Assembly (NCBI GenBank): GCA_028279515.1 | Contig: JANQNQ010000001.1 | Location: forward strand, 62,001 to 126,000 | Source of the DNA: Flavobacteriaceae bacterium | Lineage (GTDB): Bacteria > Bacteroidota > Bacteroidia > Flavobacteriales > Flavobacteriaceae | Length of the DNA stretch: 64,000 bases | Direction of reading: 5' to 3' | In this document: positions 26,089 through 35,700 of the stretch, in pieces | Numbering within the stretch: the first letter of the stretch is position 1 | Layout of the letters: every line of letters begins with the position of its first letter | Notes under the pieces: generated by a model | The model's input: only the letters and a program-made list of their open reading frames with translations | The model's database searches: none | Told to the model about the DNA's origin: nothing | Program-made: the position numbers and the translations under genes

Positions 26089-28443
26089 ATGGATACAAAT
26101 ATTCAGCTTAGAAATCAAGTAGAGAAGTATGTGAAGCGATGGAAATGGTTTCTATTGGGCTTGGCCCTGTGTTTGTTTACAGGATACGCCATTTTGCAAT
26201 TAGTGACACCCAAGTACAAAGTAACTTCCAGTATTCAGATCAAGGATGACAAAAAGGGAGATTTGATCTCCGAGCTTTCCTTTATGAAAGACGTCAATGT
26301 GCTCAATAACGTTACCAATAACATTGATAATGAGATCGAGGTCTTGAAGTCAAAAAGCTTGTTAGAGAACATCATAAAAGAACAGCAGTTACACATTCAA
26401 TATTTCGAAAAGCACAGAGCCTTAGGAGTTTTTCCGGTACTAAAAGAGCGGTATGTAGATCCACCAGTGCGCATCAGCTTTTTGGAAAAAGATTCCACTA
26501 CCACAGAACAAGTATTTGATGAGACTATTAACGAACAGATCGAATTCTCAATAACGATCATATCGTCTAGTAATTTTCGTGTTTCAGAAACAGGAAAGAC
26601 CTATCAATTTGGCGAAACCATTACGGTGCAAAACAAAGAGCTGATTTTAACGCCCAACTTTAAAGGTGGCAAATTTACCAAGGCCGAGACCCTGTTGGTG
26701 CGCATATCACCTGTGGCTTTGGTGGTCGACATGTATAGCAAGCGCATTGCCATTGCTCCAGTAAGTAAAAATGCTAGCGTATTACAAATTGAACTATTAG
26801 ATGAGGTCAAAGAAAAAGGCGAACACATCATCAATGAATTGGTCAATGCGTATAACAATGACGGAATCGCAGACAAGAGTCTGATCGCCGAAAACACTTC
26901 GAAGTTCATAGAGCAACGCTTAGAAAAGATTTCAGGCGAATTGCTTGAAGTTGATATCACGGCACAAGATTTTAAAAAGAGCAATAAACTCACCAACATA
27001 GCAACCGAAGCTAGCGTGTTTCTGCAGAGCGAAAAAGAGAACGATATCAAAGCAGTAAACGCAACTACACAGCTGCAATTAGTTGAATACATGGACGAAT
27101 ATTTGGGAGCAAATAGTTCATCTTCGGACTTGATTCCGGCGAATCTTGGCTTTGCCGACCCATCAATTTCGAGCATCTCGGCCAAACACAACGAATTGGT
27201 CTTAGAGCGAAACCGCATTTTGAAAAGTTCGAGTGAGAAAAACCCGGTAATTGTTAACCTAGACGATCAGATCGGTCGCTTAAAAGATAACCTTAATCAG
27301 AGTTTAGGTAACCTAAAATCGTCCTTAGAAATCACGTTGGGAGAGATCAATAAACAAGATCAATTGATCAGTTCACGCATCTATTCAGCTCCAAGAAAAG
27401 AACGCGAATTGCGTGATATCCAACGACAGCAACAGATCAAAGAAGCACTATACTTGTATCTATTGCAGAAGCGAGAAGAGGTGGCCGTTTCCTTCGGGGT
27501 GGCGGTGCCCAATGCCAAGGTAATCGACAAGGCCTACAGTTCAGTAAAGCCAGTGTCGCCAAAGCCTAGCATCGTGTACCTTGCTTCGCTGCTACTTGGA
27601 TTTTTGATTCCCTTTGGAATTATTTATGTGAAAGACTCGCTTGATACTAAAATTCATTCAATCGAAGATCTTCAAGGTAACCTAGACATTCCGGTTTTGG
27701 GTACACTACCCATTTTTAAGTCGAAGAAAAACTTGGTGGCAAGCACGGATCATTCCCCTTCAGCGGAAGCCTTTAGAATGCTTCGCACCAACATCAAATT
27801 CATGTTGGCCAAGTTAAACAACAATGGCAATGTGATCTTTGTGACATCAACAGCAGACAAAGAAGGAAAGTCGTACGTGTCTTCCAATTTGGCGGCATCC
27901 ATGGCCTTTTCAGGAAAGAAAGTGCTGTTGGTCGAGTTAGACATTCGCGCACCTAAATTGGTCAAATATCTAAATACCCAAGGAAAGAAAGGAGTAACCA
28001 ATTATATAAGCGACGATAAACTTTCGTTGAAAGAGTTGATCGTTGACGTACCGCAGGTAGAGAACTTGAGTTTACTCTCGGCAGGGGACATTCCACCAAA
28101 TCCGGCCGAGTTATTACAACACGAACGTTTAGAGATGCTGTTCGAAAAAGTAAAGGAGAAGTATGATTATGTGGTAGTCGATACCGCAGGAGTAGGATTG
28201 GTGACCGATACCTTATTGATCAGCCATTTCTCTGACCTGTCGATCTATGTGATCAAGGCCAATCACCTTGACAAACGCATGCTCACTATTCCAGAGACGA
28301 TCTATCGTGAAGAGCGATTACCAAACATGGCCATGCTTTTAAACAATTGTAAAGAGAAAGGAGCCTACAATTATGGATACGGTTACGGAAAGCACTATGA
28401 CGAATCCATGGATTGGCGAAAGATATTCAAGAAATCATCATAA
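26089..28443 (+). CDS. wzc: Wzc-like polysaccharide co-polymerase with BY-kinase domain
   Basis: The 784-residue inner-membrane protein has a Wzz-type N-terminal helix (about 18-38) and a long periplasmic coiled coil. A second helix (IVYLASLLLGFLIPFGIIYV) is followed by a cytoplasmic tyrosine autokinase. Walker A reads STADKEGKS (587-595) and Walker A' LLVELDIRAP with D618, a slight variant of the usual D-x-D-x-R. The C-terminal tyrosine cluster is Y760, Y762, Y764, Y766 and Y770. Phosphorylation cycling of this cluster controls chain length and export. A strong terminator follows directly, closing the locus. Confidence 0.92.
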   Translation: MDTNIQLRNQVEKYVKRWKWFLLGLALCLFTGYAILQLVTPKYKVTSSIQIKDDKKGDLISELSFMKDVNVLNNVTNNIDNEIEVLKSKSLLENIIKEQQLHIQYFEKHRALGVFPVLKERYVDPPVRISFLEKDSTTTEQVFDETINEQIEFSITIISSSNFRVSETGKTYQFGETITVQNKELILTPNFKGGKFTKAETLLVRISPVALVVDMYSKRIAIAPVSKNASVLQIELLDEVKEKGEHIINELVNAYNNDGIADKSLIAENTSKFIEQRLEKISGELLEVDITAQDFKKSNKLTNIATEASVFLQSEKENDIKAVNATTQLQLVEYMDEYLGANSSSSDLIPANLGFADPSISSISAKHNELVLERNRILKSSSEKNPVIVNLDDQIGRLKDNLNQSLGNLKSSLEITLGEINKQDQLISSRIYSAPRKERELRDIQRQQQIKEALYLYLLQKREEVAVSFGVAVPNAKVIDKAYSSVKPVSPKPSIVYLASLLLGFLIPFGIIYVKDSLDTKIHSIEDLQGNLDIPVLGTLPIFKSKKNLVASTDHSPSAEAFRMLRTNIKFMLAKLNNNGNVIFVTSTADKEGKSYVSSNLAASMAFSGKKVLLVELDIRAPKLVKYLNTQGKKGVTNYISDDKLSLKELIVDVPQVENLSLLSAGDIPPNPAELLQHERLEMLFEKVKEKYDYVVVDTAGVGLVTDTLLISHFSDLSIYVIKANHLDKRMLTIPETIYREERLPNMAMLLNNCKEKGAYNYGYGYGKHYDESMDWRKIFKKSS

Positions 28444-28454
28444 TACTAACAACA

Positions 28455-28481
28455 AAAAGGGCCGCTAACAGCGGCCCTTTT
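28455..28481. terminator. Bidirectional terminator between wzc-like gene and gcdH
   Basis: The GC-rich stem AAAAGGGCCGC/GCGGCCCTTTT with loop TAACA has A-rich and T-rich flanks, so it can serve both the rightward polysaccharide operon and the leftward dehydrogenase gene. Confidence 0.9.
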
Positions 28482-28502
28482 CTATATAATTTTGCAACTT
28501 TC

Positions 28503-29681
28503 TTATTTAAAAGCAGCATGTCCTGTGATGTCCATTCCAGTGATCAACAAGTGGATGTCGTGTGTTCCTTCATAGGTGATTACAGACTCTAAGTTCATCA
28601 TGTGACGCATGATACTGTACTCGCCAGTGATTCCCATTCCTCCAAGAACCTGACGTGCTTCACGCGCGATCTTGATGGCCATGTCCACATTGTTACGCTT
28701 CGCCATAGAAATCTGAGCAGATGTCGCTTTTCCTTGTTCTCTAAGCACGCCCAATCTCCAAGCTAACAACTGAGCTTTTGTGATCTCGGTGATCATTTCG
28801 GCCAATTTCTTTTGTTGCAACTGCGTAGCCGCAATCGGTTTGTCAAACTGAACACGTTCTTTGGCATAGCGCAAAGCGGTGTCGTAGCAATCCATAGCAG
28901 CACCGATGGCACCCCAAGCAATTCCGAAACGAGCAGAATCCAAACAGCCAAGAGGAGCACCCAATCCGCTTTTTCCAGGAAGTAGATTTTCTTTAGGCAC
29001 TTTAACGTTGTCAAAGATCAACTCTCCTGTAGCAGAAGCTCTCAAAGACCATTTGTTATGCGTCTCAGGAGTCGAGAAACCTTCCATACCACGCTCCACG
29101 ATCAATCCGTGAATACGTCCTTCTTCATTCTTCGCCCAAACAACAGCAACCTGCGCAAACGGAGCGTTTGATATCCAAAGCTTGGCGCCGTTCAAAAGAT
29201 AGTGGTCGCCCATGTCCTTGAATTTCGTTTCCATGCCTCCAGGATTCGATCCATGGTTAGGCTCTGTAAGTCCAAAACAACCCATATACTCTCCAGACGC
29301 AAGCTTAGGTAAGTATTTTTTGCGCTGTTCTTCGGTTCCGTATTTCCAAATAGGATACATCACCAAAGAAGACTGTACCGAAGCCGTTGATCGCACTCCG
29401 CTATCCCCACGCTCGATCTCTTGCATGATGAGTCCGTAGCTGATCTGGTCTAGCCCAGCGCCACCATATTCTTCAGGAATATAAGGCCCAAAGGCCCCAA
29501 TTTCCGCCAATCCGCCGATAATTTGCTCGGGGAAGGCCGCACGTTGTGCATAGTCTTCGATGATTGGAGATACTTCGCGCTTCACCCAACTTCTGGCTGC
29601 GTCGCGAACTAATTTATGTTCTTCGGTTAATAACTCGTCAAGATTGTAGTAATCAGGAGCTTCAAATAGATCAGGTTTCAT
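28503..29681 (-). CDS. gcdH: Glutaryl-CoA dehydrogenase-like acyl-CoA dehydrogenase
   Basis: The 392-residue flavoenzyme has the acyl-CoA dehydrogenase layout. Its sequence tracks glutaryl-CoA dehydrogenase in several places: QSSLVMYPI, GCFGLTEPNHGS, KWSLRASATGE, LDSARFGIAWGA and the catalytic Glu in TYEGTHDIH (E371). It would oxidise and decarboxylate glutaryl-CoA to crotonyl-CoA in lysine/tryptophan breakdown, passing electrons to ETF. A TACATTTG -7 box lies about 100 bases upstream. Other short-chain acyl-CoA dehydrogenases are less likely because of the GCDH-specific strings. Confidence 0.85.
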   Translation of the reverse strand: MKPDLFEAPDYYNLDELLTEEHKLVRDAARSWVKREVSPIIEDYAQRAAFPEQIIGGLAEIGAFGPYIPEEYGGAGLDQISYGLIMQEIERGDSGVRSTASVQSSLVMYPIWKYGTEEQRKKYLPKLASGEYMGCFGLTEPNHGSNPGGMETKFKDMGDHYLLNGAKLWISNAPFAQVAVVWAKNEEGRIHGLIVERGMEGFSTPETHNKWSLRASATGELIFDNVKVPKENLLPGKSGLGAPLGCLDSARFGIAWGAIGAAMDCYDTALRYAKERVQFDKPIAATQLQQKKLAEMITEITKAQLLAWRLGVLREQGKATSAQISMAKRNNVDMAIKIAREARQVLGGMGITGEYSIMRHMMNLESVITYEGTHDIHLLITGMDITGHAAFK

Positions 29682-29782
29682 CTGATGGTATGTATTTTAG
29701 TTGATGTCGCAAATCCCTTCCGCAGGAAAACCTAAAAAAGAGACCATTAATATTCAAAATTTGAGCCCCAAAGGTAGCTAAA

Positions 29783-29790
29783 CAAATGTA
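29783..29790 (-). promoter_or_regulatory. Minus-strand -7 box TACATTTG ahead of gcdH
   Basis: TACATTTG on the minus strand fits TAnnTTTG and lies about 100 bases before the gcdH ATG at 29681. The same bases form part of a long imperfect inverted repeat (29784-29817) overlapping the stop of the upstream trmN6-like gene. Confidence 0.5.
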
Positions 29791-29809
29791 ACATTACAAC
29801 GGTGTTTTG

Positions 29810-30523
29810 TTACATTTTTAAATAAAATGCTTTGGTGAGTTCGATATACGCTTCTGTGTATTGATGACGCTTGGTTTCGATAATCAATTGATCTTCAGTA
29901 TATGCCTGTTTTTCGAAGGAAAAAGCAATCAAGCTTCGCTTTACTTCGGAAGAAGGAGAGCCCTTGACACGCGTTATTTTTTTAGGGTGAAGGCCTACTT
30001 GCTCGGCCAATGTGATCAGGTTTTCTTCCGATTGATACGGAAGCACCATGGCGAACACACCGTCTTCAGATAACAAACGGGCGGCGCCATAGACCAGATG
30101 CTCAAACGGAAGCGCATCTTCAAAACGCGCCAGATTACGTTGTTCATCTTCTGTTTTAAAAGCCTGGGTGTAGAATGGAGGATTGCAAATGATCAGATCG
30201 TAGGATTCGTCCATCTCTTCCCAAAATTCCTGAAAGGAAGCATGGTAACAAAACAGACGGTCACCCCAAGGAGAATTCTCAAAATTTTCGGTGCATTGTT
30301 CGTAAGCCGCATCATCGATTTCTAGCGCATCTATCAATTGTGCGTCACTGCGTTGCGCTAGCATCAAGCTAATAACCCCAGTTCCGGCACCCACATCGAG
30401 AATGCTGTTTGGCAAATGGTCCAGCGGAGCCCAAGCGCCAAGTAGCACACCATCCGTGCCGATCTTCATGGCACATTGGTCCTGAGCTACAGTAAACTGT
30501 TTAAATACGAAGGGTTTGTCCAT
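29810..30523 (-). CDS. trmN6: tRNA1(Val) A37 N6-methyltransferase (TrmN6/YfiC-like)
   Basis: The 237-residue methyltransferase has the SAM-binding motif ILDVGAGTGVISLMLAQ near 41-57 and the amino-methyltransferase motif NPPF in DLIICNPPFY near 115. The N-terminal FKQFTVAQDQCAMKIGTDGVLLGAW is characteristic of the YfiC/TrmN6 family, which methylates A37 of tRNA1(Val). There is no signal peptide. It is transcribed leftwards and is followed by the gcdH promoter region. Confidence 0.85.
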   Translation of the reverse strand: MDKPFVFKQFTVAQDQCAMKIGTDGVLLGAWAPLDHLPNSILDVGAGTGVISLMLAQRSDAQLIDALEIDDAAYEQCTENFENSPWGDRLFCYHASFQEFWEEMDESYDLIICNPPFYTQAFKTEDEQRNLARFEDALPFEHLVYGAARLLSEDGVFAMVLPYQSEENLITLAEQVGLHPKKITRVKGSPSSEVKRSLIAFSFEKQAYTEDQLIIETKRHQYTEAYIELTKAFYLKM

Positions 30524-30837
30524 CTCTTTTGAAAATTACAAATCTCTACACCTACACTAAAGTTTCGGTGTATAAAGACAAATTCCAAATTTCAAACTTT
30601 TATTTGGAAGAGCAAGACCTCTTAGCTCAAAAGTGAGAACATGCTATGCGGCACAGAAGCAGAAACTCCCCGGTTCAGCGTTGCTGAACCACCTCTCTTT
30701 AACCAAAGAGGGGAGCTGAATAGGTGTGCCAAATAAATCTCTCAATTAAAAAGTTGATTATGACTCAGGTTAAACTCCTCCCTTGAGTTGAAGGGAGGTG
30801 GCAGCACAAAGTGCTGGCGGAGGGTTTGCTTTAGAGT
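30524..30837. repeat. Gene-free stretch with palindromic repeats
   Basis: No ORF is visible. Hairpins are 30672-30690 (GGTTCAGC/GCTGAACC), 30695-30710 (CTCTTT/AAAGAG), 30778-30797 (CTCCCTT, loop GAGTTG, AAGGGAG) and 30802-30816 (CAGCAC/GTGCTG). The GAGTTG element is related to the one at 10167-10188. These lie just downstream of rimM and may act as its terminator. Confidence 0.6.
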
Positions 30838-31362
30838 TTACAGATATAAATCTATGAGCCCCTCTGGCGTCTCAACAACAATCGTTTGATCATCACGATT
30901 TACCTCTTTGATGAATTCGTCATTCATAGGAATAAGGATTTCGGTGCCATCGCGGTCAACTTCAAACAGTGCTTGCGCCGTGTTGTCATTAACACCTTTG
31001 ATAGTTCCAACGATGCCAAAGTTGACATCCTTCATGGTAAATCCAATGATTTCGTGAAAGTAAAATTTGTTTCCTTCTAATTCAGGTAAAAAGGAAAGAG
31101 GAAGATAGAGCTCAGATTTCATGAGCGCATCGGCATCTGCTTCGGTGTCGACATCTTCGATCTTTAGGCGCAACAGGTCCGACTTATGGAGTCTGCATTT
31201 TTCAATAAAAAAAGGAATCAGGTTATTGCCAACGGCAATAAACACTGATTCCAGATCTTTGTAAAGCTGAGGCTCGTCGGTGTCTAATTTGACTAGGACT
31301 TCGCCCTTAAAACTGAATTTAGAAACGATCTTCCCAAGGTAGAAACAATCTTCCTTTTTCAT
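30838..31362 (-). CDS. rimM: Ribosome maturation factor RimM
   Basis: The 174-residue protein starts with the RimM N-terminal barrel (YLGKIVSKFSFKGEVLVKLDTDEP). It continues to a C-terminal PRC-barrel-like region (FYFHEIIGFTMKDVNFGIVGTI, later ILIPMNDEFIKEVN). RimM assists 30S assembly around S19 and 16S rRNA helix 33. It lies 12 bases after rpsP on the same strand, the usual rpsP-rimM pairing. Confidence 0.92.
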   Translation of the reverse strand: MKKEDCFYLGKIVSKFSFKGEVLVKLDTDEPQLYKDLESVFIAVGNNLIPFFIEKCRLHKSDLLRLKIEDVDTEADADALMKSELYLPLSFLPELEGNKFYFHEIIGFTMKDVNFGIVGTIKGVNDNTAQALFEVDRDGTEILIPMNDEFIKEVNRDDQTIVVETPEGLIDLYL

Positions 31363-31374
31363 CGTCTCGATAAA

Positions 31375-31980
31375 TTACTCAGCAGCTTCTTCTTTGTTTT
31401 CTTCTTCAGCAGGAGCTTCTTCAGCGGCAGCTTCTTCTGTAGCAGGTGCCTCAGCAGCAGCCTCTTCAGTAGTTTCTGCGGCAGCCTCAGCGCCTTCTTC
31501 TGTAGTTTCTTCTGCAACTTCTTCGGCTTCAGCCTCAACAGCAGCAGCTTTACGCTTGTCGCTTACTTCTTTTTCAGCTTCAAGAGCTTTGGCTTTAGCA
31601 TCAGCGGCAGCTTTTGCAAGACCGTCTTTCTTAGCGTCGATCTTACCAGCTTTCTCTTCTAACCAAGCTTGGAATTTTTTCTCAGCTTCTTCTTGAGTCA
31701 AAGCACCTTTGTTAACACCTACAACAAGGTGGTTTTTAAGCATGGCTCCTTTGTAAGAAAGGATCGCTCTGGCTGTGTCAGTTGGCTGAGCACCATTTTG
31801 CAACCACTTCACAGAACCATCAAGGTCAAGGTCAATTGTTGCAGGATTGGTGTTTGGATTGTAAGTACCTAATTTTTCAAGGTATCTACCATCTCTTTTT
31901 GATCGTGAATCTGCTGCCACGATCCAGTAAAAAGGCTTCCCTTTTTTACCGTGTCTCTGTAATCTAATCTTAACAGGCAT
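31375..31980 (-). CDS. rpsP: 30S ribosomal protein S16 with long Ala/Glu-rich tail
   Basis: Residues 1-85 are a normal S16 core (MPVKIRLQRHGKKGKPFYWI, RDGRYLEKLGTYNP, LSYKGAML). The protein then runs on to 201 residues through a lysine/alanine helix and a low-complexity tail of Ala, Glu and Thr (for example EEAAAEAPATEE). Typical S16 proteins have 80 to 90 residues. Extended S16 proteins occur in flavobacteria, but this acidic tail exceeds the folded core in length. The tail is probably disordered at the ribosome surface. Confidence 0.93.
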   Translation of the reverse strand: MPVKIRLQRHGKKGKPFYWIVAADSRSKRDGRYLEKLGTYNPNTNPATIDLDLDGSVKWLQNGAQPTDTARAILSYKGAMLKNHLVVGVNKGALTQEEAEKKFQAWLEEKAGKIDAKKDGLAKAAADAKAKALEAEKEVSDKRKAAAVEAEAEEVAEETTEEGAEAAAETTEEAAAEAPATEEAAAEEAPAEEENKEEAAE

Positions 31981-32081
31981 AATAAATTAATTAGTGGGGT
32001 ACCCGACCCCTGTTATTAATAAGTGCGCAAAGATATTATAATTTTTTCAATTGCGTATACATAGATTGTTGTATTTTGCGT

Positions 32082-32089
32082 TACATTTG
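32082..32089 (+). promoter_or_regulatory. -7 box TACATTTG before small lipoprotein gene
   Basis: TACATTTG fits TAnnTTTG and lies 26 bases before the chosen ATG at 32115. Confidence 0.55.
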
Positions 32090-32114
32090 TGAATACATGT
32101 TAACTACTACTACC

Positions 32115-32576
32115 ATGAAAAAATATTTATTCCTTTTTATTAGTATTGTTTGTTTCTCTGCATGTTCTGACGATATCGAAGATAATACACCTGCTTTTGA
32201 GGGTGTGTTGGAAAACGACTTTTGGAGGGCAAGCAATGTTACTGCGACCACTGCTGGTGGCGGACTCATCATTCAGGGAGTTACGGCAGCAGAAGTGTTG
32301 ACCATTAAAACGTCTTCTACCGAGCCAGGTGCTTATACCTTGGGTACAGGTACGGCCAATGTTGGTAAATACGCTCTGAACAATGGAGGCAACTACACCA
32401 CGGGTGATGGAGTTGGTGACGGACAAATAGTCATCACTAGTTTCGCCAATGGACAAATCAGCGGAACCTTTCGTTTTAACGCTGCTTTGAACGGAGAAGC
32501 CGATGGCGCGCTCATTAATATGCAACGAGGGGTATTCTTCAAGGTGCCTGTTGGTACAGCTGCCGCGGTAGAATAG
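32115..32576 (+). CDS. Small lipoprotein, DUF6252-like
   Basis: The start was set at the ATG at 32115, giving MKKYLFLFISIVCFSACSDD, a clean lipoprotein signal with Cys at 17; an upstream ATG would spoil the signal. The mature 137 residues (for example FEGVLENDFWRASNVTA, then LTIKTSS..GAYTLG, then ITSF..GQISGTFRF) match the DUF6252 type of flavobacterial lipoproteins by pattern. Function unknown. A TACATTTG box lies just upstream and a terminator follows, so it is a single-gene unit. Confidence 0.75.
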   Translation: MKKYLFLFISIVCFSACSDDIEDNTPAFEGVLENDFWRASNVTATTAGGGLIIQGVTAAEVLTIKTSSTEPGAYTLGTGTANVGKYALNNGGNYTTGDGVGDGQIVITSFANGQISGTFRFNAALNGEADGALINMQRGVFFKVPVGTAAAVE

Positions 32577-32597
32577 CCGTTAAAAACATAAACGATG

Positions 32598-32623
32598 AAA
32601 AGAGGGTTTTGGCCCTCTTTTTT
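32598..32623 (+). terminator. Terminator after the small lipoprotein gene
   Basis: The stem AAAAGAGGG/CCCTCTTTT with a 6-base loop is followed by T residues, 22 bases after the stop. Confidence 0.8.
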
Positions 32624-32729
32624 CGTTAATAACTACTAATAAGTTATTGTGCCCTCTTGACGAGGAATTTTTATTTTTACAACTCCTTCAAAAGAAATTT
32701 AAGAGAACCAATTAGTCGTTATTTCGGGT

Positions 32730-35700
32730 ATGTATTTGATTTTTGACACTGAGACCACCGGACTTCCCAAACGATGGGATGCACCTATTTCTGATACAGA
32801 CAACTGGCCAAGATGTATCCAGATCGCATGGCAATTGCATGACGAACTGGGTAATTGTATCGATCACCAAGATTATTTGGTGAAACCCGATGGGTTCAAC
32901 ATTCCGTATGATGCCGAGAAGATTCACGGAATATCTACCGAGTTGGCCGCTCATGATGGTATTTCACTCGATGAGGTTTTAGAAAAGTTCAACGAGGCAC
33001 TAGGACAGGCTAAATTTGTGGTCGGTCAGAACGTTGGCTTTGACGTCAACATCATGGGCGCCGAATTCTACCGACAAGGTGTTGAAAATAATCTACAAGA
33101 ACTTCCAGTTTTAGATACTTGTACCGAAACCACGGCAGAACTCTGTAGAATTCCTGGTGGACGTGGAGGAAAATTTAAGCTACCAACACTTACCGAATTA
33201 CACGAATACTTATTTGATCAGGCATTTGCCGAAGCCCACAATGCAACAGCCGATGTAGAGGCAACGACCCGTTGTTTCTTAGAATTGATTCGTAAGGAGG
33301 TTTTTACGAAGGAAGAGTTAGACGTTACCCCTGATTATTTTGACCGTTACAAGGAAGCCAATCCTGAGACGGTGCAATTGATAGGGTTGAAGCACATCAA
33401 TCTGAAGAAAGCTTCTGCCAAGATCAGAGAGCAACTACAGAAGCAACAGCAAACCGAGTCGGTTTCTCAAGAAGAAATCGATCAGAACATTGCCGATCTT
33501 AAGGCAGTCGATTTTGTACACTTACACAATCACTCACAGTTCTCGGTCCTGCAATCGACGTCGAGTATCGGGGATTTGGTCAGTGCGGCGACCAGCGCGA
33601 AGATGCCTGCGGTTGCCTTGACCGATCACGCGAATATGATGGGAGCTTTCCACTTTGTACAAGCGGTGGGCAATCACAACAAAGCAGCAAAGGCAAAGAA
33701 TGAAGAGGCCGTGGCCAACGGTGAAGAGCCGACCGAGGTTATTTTAAAGCCTATTGTGGGGTGCGAATTCTTCGTCTGTGAGAACCATACGGATAAAACA
33801 CGAAAAGATAACGGATACCAGATTGTGATGCTCGCCAAAAACAAAAGGGGCTATCACAATCTGGCAAAGATGTCGTCGATTGCTTATGTGGACGGATTCT
33901 ACTACGTACCACGTATAGACAAAGAGGTCATCAAAAAGTACAAGGACGATATCATTGTCCTCACTGGAAACTTATACGGTGAAGTACCTAGTAAGGTGCT
34001 AAACATTGGTGAGGCGCAAGCCGAAGAAGCCCTGCTTTGGTGGAAAGAAGAGTTTGGGGATGACCTGTATATGGAGCTTATGCGCCACGGACAAGAAGAT
34101 GAAAACCGTGTGAACGAAGTGCTGGTGCAATTTGCAAAGAAGCACGATGTGAAGCTGGTCGCTTCAAACAATACGTATTACGTGTCTCAAGAAGATGCGA
34201 ATGCCCACGACATTCTTTTATGTGTAAAGGATGGCGAAAAGCAAGCAACACCTATTGGGCGAGGGCGAGGCTATCGCTACGGACTCCCTAATCAGGAATA
34301 TTATTTCAAGTCTTCGGAAGAAATGAAGGAACTCTTCAAGGATCTTCCCGAAGCCATAGTGAATATTAGCGAGGTTGTTGAGAAGATCATTCCTTTTGAA
34401 TTGGCACGAGATGTACTGCTGCCTAAGTTCGACATCCCTGAGCAATTCCAATCACCGGAAGATGAATTGGATGGAGGGAAAAGAGGGGAGAACAAGTACC
34501 TCAGGCATATTACCTACGAAGGTGCCAAGAAACGCTACGGTGAGATTACTGAAGAGATTGACGAGCGTCTAGACTTCGAATTGAAAGTTATTGAAAACAC
34601 AGGATACCCAGGGTACTTCTTGATTGTTGAAGACTTCATCCGCGAGGCGCGAAACATGAACGTTTCGGTTGGGCCCGGTCGTGGTTCGGCAGCTGGATCG
34701 GCAGTAGCATACTGCCTAGGGATTACTAATTTGGATCCAATCAAGTACGACCTACTTTTTGAGAGATTCTTGAATCCGGATCGTGTAAGTATGCCCGATA
34801 TCGATATTGACTTTGATGATGAAGGCCGTGGACGTGTTATGGACTACGTAATCGACAAGTATGGAGCCAATCAGGTGGCACAGATCATCACCTATGGTAC
34901 CATGGCGGCAAAATCATCGATCCGAGATACAGCAAGAGTTTTGGATCTTCCGTTAGGGGATGCCGATCGTATTGCCAAGTTGATTCCGAATATGAAATTG
35001 GGCAAGTTGTTTAAGCTCGATGACAAAGGACTGAAAGAAAAACTTCGCTCTGAAGAGATTGAAAAAGTAAACGAATTAAAGAATTTGGCCGAGGGTGAAG
35101 ACCTTGAGGCACAAACCATCAATAAAGCGCGCGTACTCGAAGGTTCGGTGCGAAACACAGGTATCCATGCTTGTGGGGTAATCATCACACCGGATGATAT
35201 TACCAACTTCGTTCCTGTGGCAACGGCGAAGGATTCGGATCTGTATGTGACTCAGTTTGACAACTCTGTAGTTGAAAGTGCCGGACTCCTAAAGATGGAT
35301 TTCTTGGGATTGAAGACCTTGACCTTGATCAAGGACACGGTGAAAATTGTGAAGGCGAAGCACGGAGTTGAATTGGATCCTGAGAACTTTCCGCTGGACG
35401 ATGAAGAGACGTATGCACTTTTCCAAAGAGGTGAAACGGTCGGGATATTCCAATACGAATCTCCTGGGATGCAGAAGCACATGAAGTCGTTGAAGCCAAC
35501 AACTTTTGCGGATCTTATCGCCATGAATGCCTTGTATCGTCCAGGACCGATGGAATACATCCCAAGTTTTATTAGACGAAAGCACGGCGAAGAAGCCATC
35601 GAATATGACCTTCCAGAGATGGAAGAATATCTTGAAGAAACCTACGGGATTACCGTCTACCAAGAGCAGGTGATGTTGTTGTCTCAGAAGTTAGCTGACT

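Noticed and set aside
31394-31696. Forward ORF rich in Ser and Ala opposite rpsP
   Set aside because: It is the mirror of the Ala/Glu-rich S16 tail. Low-complexity composition explains its length.
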